From: Candidatus Thiodiazotropha sp. (ex Codakia rugifera)
GTDB taxonomy: Bacteria; Pseudomonadota; Gammaproteobacteria; Chromatiales; Chromatiaceae
Direction of reading: 5' to 3'
Length of the DNA stretch: 64,000 nt
NCBI GenBank assembly: GCA_025656675.1
Contig: JAHXHN010000001.1
Span: forward strand, 208,501 to 272,500
The notes beneath the pieces are model-generated. The model was not told the DNA's origin and did not search any database. It saw nothing but the letters and a program-made list of their open reading frames with translations. This document shows, piece by piece, positions 58,516-64,000 of the stretch. The number at the start of each line of letters is the position of its first letter. Positions within the stretch are counted from its first letter, which is position 1. Made by a program: the position numbers and the translations under genes.

Positions 58516-59253
58516 CTATGTTATCTGTGCAGACTGGAGCGCCAAACCTTGCAGGACAAGTTCGGGTACTACGTCATGGGTTAGTCCAAGATGCCTGGAT
58601 AGCACTCCTGCACCACCACCTGTCACAAGACATCCTGCTTCACCACCACTCCGAATCTGTAGGCTTTGATGCAGTTTCTCGATTGTAGCAGTGTGCGCCA
58701 GCATTGCACCCGTATTAACCCCTGCTGCAGTATCAGTCGCAAAACAGTTCATTATCTCCCCTGCACCATAGGGTGGGATATCGGTGTTCTGACGTAAACA
58801 ACTGGCAAACAGCTCTAACCCTGGCAGTATGATACCACCCAAATGCCTGCCATCCGCATCCATTGCGTCAACTGTTGTTGCAGAGCCACAGTCTATGACA
58901 ATCAGGGGATCGAGAGAAAGGGTACGGGCAGCAAGCAACACCAACCAGCGGTCAACACCCAATTGTGTTGGGTGACGATATCCATTTGTCACACCCAGCT
59001 CATGTTGCTTTGTCTGTGCAAACCTCGGTGCTATCTGCCAATGTTGCTGAATCCAGTCAACCAGACTCAATAACACCTGATGCTGCAGCACACTGGCGAT
59101 GTGAACCTCATCCGGTTTTTGTATCTTTGACCAAGCCCCCTCAATTGCTGCTGGAAGCCCACGAGAAGAAACCTGATGTAAAACACCTTCCTGCAGCTCC
59201 ACCTCATTGGCCCATTTGATTGCCGTATTGCCGATATCCACATACAGTCTCAT
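58516..59253 (-). CDS. coaX: Type III pantothenate kinase
   Basis: A 245-residue ASKHA-fold kinase, the first enzyme of coenzyme A synthesis. The N-terminal phosphate loop is LYVDIGNTAIKWA, followed by GVDRWLVLLAA and VIDCGSATTVDAMD, and GIILPGLELF near the substrate site. Its ATG overlaps the birA stop codon (ATGA), so the two are coupled. Confidence 0.93.
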   Translation of the reverse strand: MRLYVDIGNTAIKWANEVELQEGVLHQVSSRGLPAAIEGAWSKIQKPDEVHIASVLQHQVLLSLVDWIQQHWQIAPRFAQTKQHELGVTNGYRHPTQLGVDRWLVLLAARTLSLDPLIVIDCGSATTVDAMDADGRHLGGIILPGLELFASCLRQNTDIPPYGAGEIMNCFATDTAAGVNTGAMLAHTATIEKLHQSLQIRSGGEAGCLVTGGGAGVLSRHLGLTHDVVPELVLQGLALQSAQIT

Positions 59254-60242
59254 GATTTCTCGCCGACCTCCTTTCGGAGACTGACCTCACCTGCATGAAA
59301 AACCTGCTCACGCCCCTTACTGCGGATACGAATGGCACCGCTACTATCGATCCCCAAGTGTTTACCCCTATGCGATTGGCTGTGGCTGCGAATGACGACA
59401 TCCTTTCCCAACAGTAGATCGTGCTGTTGCCACTCATCGATAAATGAGGTCAATCCATTATCCTGGTACTGCCGAATAACATCATACAGATGCAAAATTA
59501 ACTTACTCGCCAACTCATTACGGGTGTGCGGTACGATATGAGGAATTTCATTCAGGTCAACCCAGGGTTGATCAATAACATCACCCTGGCTGCCCAGCCA
59601 GGTATTAAGACCAACACCGATTACTACATGTGATGGTCCACTTGCCTCTCCTGCAATTTCAAGCAACAAGCCGGCAAGTTTTTTATTTTGCCATAAAATA
59701 TCATTAGGCCATTTCAACCCGGCCTCGCTGCAATTGAGTTGATGCAAAAGACGTAATACGGCAATTGCTGAGGCCAGGCTGAGACCAGCCATCTGCATAG
59801 GAGGAAGTTCAAAATGCCACAGCATGGAGAGATAGATATTTCTACCAAAGGGTGAGACCCATTTTCGTCCATGTCTACCTTTACCGGCCAATTGTTGCTC
59901 AGCCATACAAACTGATCCCGAATTAACACTGACCCCTGCCCGTTGCATAAGCCATCCATTCGTGGAGTCAACGGATGCATGTAAATATAGGGTTGGAAGC
60001 TGTTCAAGACCTCCATCCGACAATAATTTTAAAATTGTATTCTGGTCCAGAAGATCAAGGGGTTCTCTCAATCTATAACCTCTCCCTGTAACCGCATCAA
60101 TCTCGATATTATAAATCTGCTTAATCTGTTGCAGTTTTTTCCAAACCGCTGATCGGCTGATATCGAGTAAATGTCCCAACTCCTGACCGGAGTGAAACCG
60201 TCCATCAGCTAACCTTTCGATCAGTTCACGGTGTTGCTGCAT
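59250..60242 (-). CDS. birA: Biotin-protein ligase and biotin-operon repressor
   Basis: A 330-residue two-domain BirA: an N-terminal winged helix (RFHSGQELGHLLDISRSAVWKKL), then the ligase domain with the biotin/AMP loop (KGRHGRKWVSPFGRN) and LKWPNDI. A C-terminal small domain follows. The helix-turn-helix means it can also act as a biotin-responsive repressor. I chose the ATG at 60242, which matches the E. coli N-terminus; it overlaps the end of the upstream peptidase gene by 17 bases, and there is no strong ribosome-binding site, so coupling is likely. Confidence 0.93.
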   Translation of the reverse strand: MQQHRELIERLADGRFHSGQELGHLLDISRSAVWKKLQQIKQIYNIEIDAVTGRGYRLREPLDLLDQNTILKLLSDGGLEQLPTLYLHASVDSTNGWLMQRAGVSVNSGSVCMAEQQLAGKGRHGRKWVSPFGRNIYLSMLWHFELPPMQMAGLSLASAIAVLRLLHQLNCSEAGLKWPNDILWQNKKLAGLLLEIAGEASGPSHVVIGVGLNTWLGSQGDVIDQPWVDLNEIPHIVPHTRNELASKLILHLYDVIRQYQDNGLTSFIDEWQQHDLLLGKDVVIRSHSQSHRGKHLGIDSSGAIRIRSKGREQVFHAGEVSLRKEVGEKS

Positions 60243-62043
60243 GAGGGCTAAACCAATTATCCAATCGTTGCTGCTGCTCACTGTCAGGATTTTGCTGAAG
60301 ATAGATGGTACATGTATCAGCAGGAGCAGGCAGTGGAATCACATTAACGACTTGTAGCTCATCCCTGCGAAACAGATGCATTTGGATCGCAACACCCTCC
60401 TCCTGTTCACCAATATATCGCTCCATCTGTTCTGAATTTAAACGTATTCCATCCACCGCGATAATCTCATCACCCGCAGATAGACCTGCCTGCTGTGCGC
60501 CACCGTCGTCATAGACCTGCAGAATACGTATAGAACGGGCAGTATGCTGTAATTTTGCACCTAACACAGACCTGGTATCTGATGATTGGGGAGGTTCGTT
60601 GACCACACTCCCTTGATCCTTACTCGATTTTGCAGGAAACAAGTGCAGTTCAACGGCGAATTCCACCAAGGTCTCGACAAGTGGCAGCTCTTGTGTAGAT
60701 CGAACTCCCAGGTCGAACAAATCACCTAGATCCAGGGATGTTACATCTGCAACCAAGGTTTCAAAGCCACCTTCCGGCACACCTATACCGCGCTTGCCAT
60801 AACGATTCCACATTTCTCGCATGACATGGTCGAGGGAGAAGCTACCGTTACTCCGCAACCGAATGGTCAAATCAAGTAGCAACGCGAAAAGTGCCCCTTT
60901 AGTGTAGTAGCTGACAATGGCATTAGGCCCATTCTCATCCTGTTTATAGAACTTTGTCCAGGCATCGAAACTGGACGCTTCAAGAGTCTGTTTATGTCGT
61001 CCGCTGCTTCTCATAACCCGAGTGACGGTTTCGGCCATCATCTCAAAGTAGGCCTCGCGCTCAATCACGCCGCACCGCACCAGGATCAACTCATCGTAAT
61101 AGGAGGTAACACCCTCAAAGATCCATAACTGTCTGGTATAAACCTCTTTATCAGTCCCCTCCTGGAGAAAGACTTCTGGCGTTATCCTTTTCACATGCCA
61201 CAAGTGAAAATATTCATGACTACATAATGCCAGGAGTCTCCTGTAATCTTCTGTAACCTTGTCATGCTTTTTCCTTGGCAGATCATTCCTGCTGACTAAA
61301 AGACTGGTTGAATTACGATGTTCCAATCCGCCATAGCCATCCCCCACCACCAGCAACATAAACAGATAATCATTTATCGGCAATTCACCAAACAGTTCTA
61401 CCTCTTCACTGCAGATAAGCTGAAGGTCTTTACTGAATCGAGTTAGATCTGCATGATGCAAACCATAGACAGCGATTCGATGTGGTTGGCCCTTAACCTT
61501 AAACTCAGCCATTGAAAAGGTACCGATTTCAGCAGGGTAGTCGATCAATGCTTCATAACTCTCAGCGATATAGCCACCAAATCCTGCCTTATCAATATTC
61601 TCCACAGGCATCGCAATAGCCACTTGCCATTCCGAATAAAGGGCACCATTTGGACGCGTAATAGTCAATCTACATGAATTTTGCTCTTGGCCTTTAACAC
61701 CCAGAAACAAACTTGGGCCATTAAAATAGGCATGAGTGTTGTCGAAGTGTGCAGCTCTTACTGATAACTCCCAGGCATAAACTGTATAGGTAATACACAG
61801 CTCGGTTTCTACCGGTGCCAATCGCCAAGTCTGCTTATCTATTTTTTCGATGAATACAGGATTGTCATTTGATCGGGCTTGAATAGAAATAATGTTGCGG
61901 GCAAAGTCACGCACCATGTAACTACCACGAATCCAGGCAGGTAGATAGACAACCTGCCCGTTTGGGTCTGGTTGTTGAATAGTTAGCTCGATCTCAAAAA
62001 GGTGAGCTTGAGCAGACTTGAAGCCTAACTTGTAGCAATTCAT
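60226..62043 (-). CDS. M61-family metallopeptidase with PDZ domain
   Basis: A 605-residue protein of the M61 glycyl-aminopeptidase family. It has an N-terminal beta domain, the zinc motif HEYFH in LCSHEYFHLWHVKRI (about 275), a downstream glutamate in LWIFEGVTSYYDEL, and a C-terminal PDZ domain (about 490-580; LQVYDDGGAQQAGLSAGDEI). No signal peptide is visible, so it may be cytoplasmic. It overlaps the upstream membrane-protein gene by 4 bases and birA by 17. Confidence 0.88.
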   Translation of the reverse strand: MNCYKLGFKSAQAHLFEIELTIQQPDPNGQVVYLPAWIRGSYMVRDFARNIISIQARSNDNPVFIEKIDKQTWRLAPVETELCITYTVYAWELSVRAAHFDNTHAYFNGPSLFLGVKGQEQNSCRLTITRPNGALYSEWQVAIAMPVENIDKAGFGGYIAESYEALIDYPAEIGTFSMAEFKVKGQPHRIAVYGLHHADLTRFSKDLQLICSEEVELFGELPINDYLFMLLVVGDGYGGLEHRNSTSLLVSRNDLPRKKHDKVTEDYRRLLALCSHEYFHLWHVKRITPEVFLQEGTDKEVYTRQLWIFEGVTSYYDELILVRCGVIEREAYFEMMAETVTRVMRSSGRHKQTLEASSFDAWTKFYKQDENGPNAIVSYYTKGALFALLLDLTIRLRSNGSFSLDHVMREMWNRYGKRGIGVPEGGFETLVADVTSLDLGDLFDLGVRSTQELPLVETLVEFAVELHLFPAKSSKDQGSVVNEPPQSSDTRSVLGAKLQHTARSIRILQVYDDGGAQQAGLSAGDEIIAVDGIRLNSEQMERYIGEQEEGVAIQMHLFRRDELQVVNVIPLPAPADTCTIYLQQNPDSEQQQRLDNWFSPHAATP

Positions 62044-62675
62044 TGTCTACCCCACAACATGACAGCCTGTTTTCCAAGATCGTTTATCGGACGTGCAAAC
62101 AAGCCGGTGTGCGATGCACTTATCTGATAGCGTGCTCCTGTTGCAATCGGCATGTATACCGAGCTACCGTACAAACTGTCGACCATACCAAATCGGTCAG
62201 TCAGACTGGAGATGATCTTATCAACGAGTTCAAAGTCAGCATGAAGATCAAAGGACTGGCTTCCGTGATTTTTCCATAAGATCCCCCGACCAGATAAGGA
62301 CTCCAATCGCACAACTGGGTCTTTACCCAATAACGCTACCCATGGTTTCCACTTTATAAAGCGTGCATCGATTCGCCACTCATTGGCTGAGATAAGGTAA
62401 ACCTTCTCTCTACCAGCGATAGTTAAAGTGACCGGAGTTTGTTCCAAGTCAGCAATACCCACTTCGATCTCAGCCAGGACTTGCTCTTCGGTCAACTGAA
62501 CGTAACTCTGAATGTTAAATAACAACATCGAGACGAATGCTGCTACAAGTAAGAGTGTTAAACCTAACAGGCCATTCATGCTGGCGACTAGTATTTTTCT
62601 TTTAAAGATAAGCTGTCTGAGGGCAAATCCTGATATCAAAGCGCCGATCAATAGTAGTGTTAGAGAGAGCAACAT
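62040..62675 (-). CDS. Two-helix membrane protein of unknown function
   Basis: A 211-residue protein with two N-terminal transmembrane helices (about 2-22 and 33-55) and a periplasmic domain rich in beta strands (VTLTIAGREKVYLISANEWRI; RWKxW-like FIKWKPWVALLG). The family is not recognised by eye. Its TGA overlaps the start of the M61 peptidase gene. It is the first gene of the operon after the rRNA genes. Confidence 0.6.
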   Translation of the reverse strand: MLLSLTLLLIGALISGFALRQLIFKRKILVASMNGLLGLTLLLVAAFVSMLLFNIQSYVQLTEEQVLAEIEVGIADLEQTPVTLTIAGREKVYLISANEWRIDARFIKWKPWVALLGKDPVVRLESLSGRGILWKNHGSQSFDLHADFELVDKIISSLTDRFGMVDSLYGSSVYMPIATGARYQISASHTGLFARPINDLGKQAVMLWGRQ

Positions 62676-62752
62676 CCAGAGATTTTAAACCTATTTGGCC
62701 TGAATAGAATCTGAGTAGACAAAATTTTTATTGATTCATACAAATAATAGAT

Positions 62753-62788
62753 AAAAAAAACCCCGGACCATTTCTGATCCGGGGTTTT
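62753..62788 (-). terminator. rRNA operon terminator
   Basis: On the minus strand a stem CCCCGGAtcaGAAATggTCCGGGG-type repeat with AAAACCCCGGA arms is followed by eight T residues, 11 bases after the 5S gene. Confidence 0.93.
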
Positions 62789-62798
62789 GCTGTAAAAA

Positions 62799-62913
62799 CC
62801 TGGCAGTGTCCTACTTTAACATGGGGAAACCCCACACTATCATCGGCGCTATGTCGTTTCACTTCCGAGTTCGAGATGGGATCGGGTGGTACCAACACGC
62901 TATTTTTGCCAGG
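62799..62913 (-). rRNA. rrf: 5S ribosomal RNA
   Basis: The minus strand reads CCTGGCAAAAATAGCG at the 5' end, followed by the conserved TCCCATCTCGAACTCGGAAG and AGTAGGACACTGCCAGG at the 3' end, with the two ends pairing. About 115 bases. It lies about 110 bases after the 23S gene. Confidence 0.95.
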
Positions 62914-63023
62914 TAAACTGTCGGAGCTGTTCCTTTGGGAGCAGCTCAGCATTCGGTTAGATCGCTAGGCATATCATTGGGTGTTGCGTCTGCTTGAGCC
63001 TGACCCAAAATGTTTGGGTGTTA

Positions 63024-64000
<977 letters not shown>

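Noticed and set aside
62728..62952. Open frame covering the 5S rRNA gene
   Set aside because: It spans the 5S gene and its terminator and is explained by them.

Overview
The window is a chromosomal stretch of a gammaproteobacterium, most likely a sulfur-oxidising member of the Chromatiales or a relative. The evidence is a Gly/Ala/Pro/Tyr-rich exported protein of the sulfur-globule envelope type, a c4-like dihaem cytochrome, a cytochrome P460-family protein, NnrS, and housekeeping gene order typical of the class (rplU-rpmA-obgE-proB, rpsT, murJ, ribF-ileS-lspA, and 23S-5S followed by birA-coaX-SPOR-tRNA-Thr). I see no insertion sequence, prophage or CRISPR array.

Layout. 1-149 is the C-terminal tail of an MFS transporter. 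329-4373 is a tightly overlapping three-gene operon (ThDP enzyme, glycosyltransferase-like protein, small sulfotransferase-like protein), followed by a convergent methyltransferase. 5382-9548 holds a dihaem cytochrome c, a beta-CASP RNase, a membrane-anchored hypothetical and a CHAD protein. 9629-13117 (minus) is a three-gene operon of an FHA-like/metallophosphoesterase protein, a stand-alone GHKL ATPase and a second metallophosphoesterase; it is divergent from a long PilZ protein that is internally duplicated. 15960-20951 holds a rhodanese and an RND efflux pump with its adaptor. 21547-31719 holds rsmA, lon, nnrS (behind a putative FNR/Dnr box), the sulfur-globule protein, ssb, a YajR-like MFS protein and uvrA. 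31747-34649 holds a quinone-reductase-like flavoprotein, gor and a TonB-like anchored protein.

34811-47836 (mostly minus) is the conserved housekeeping run lspA-ileS-ribF-murJ, rpsT, proB-obgE-rpmA-rplU. Three accessory inserts interrupt it: a ribbon-helix-helix/coiled-coil pair between ribF and ileS, a PQQ-propeller/cytochrome P460 pair between murJ and ribF, and a decayed CAP-domain gene with an exosortase-type tail between rpsT and proB. murJ has no ATG, GTG or TTG at its expected start and seems to use CTG. 47833-52343 holds a CDF cation transporter, two exported proteins (one TlpA-like) and a GH13_18 phosphorylase-like enzyme. 52354-56554 is a CHASE2-GGDEF-EAL protein paired with a LysM-FecR protein. 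A 924-base AT-rich gap with one terminator-like hairpin follows. The window ends with the minus-strand run 23S (partial), 5S, membrane protein, M61 peptidase, birA, coaX, SPOR protein, tRNA-Thr(TGT).

Together the genes suggest a respiring, sulfur-storing bacterium with nitric-oxide handling, periplasmic c-type electron transfer and c-di-GMP control of surface behaviour. Functional calls rest on motifs read by eye; no database search was run.
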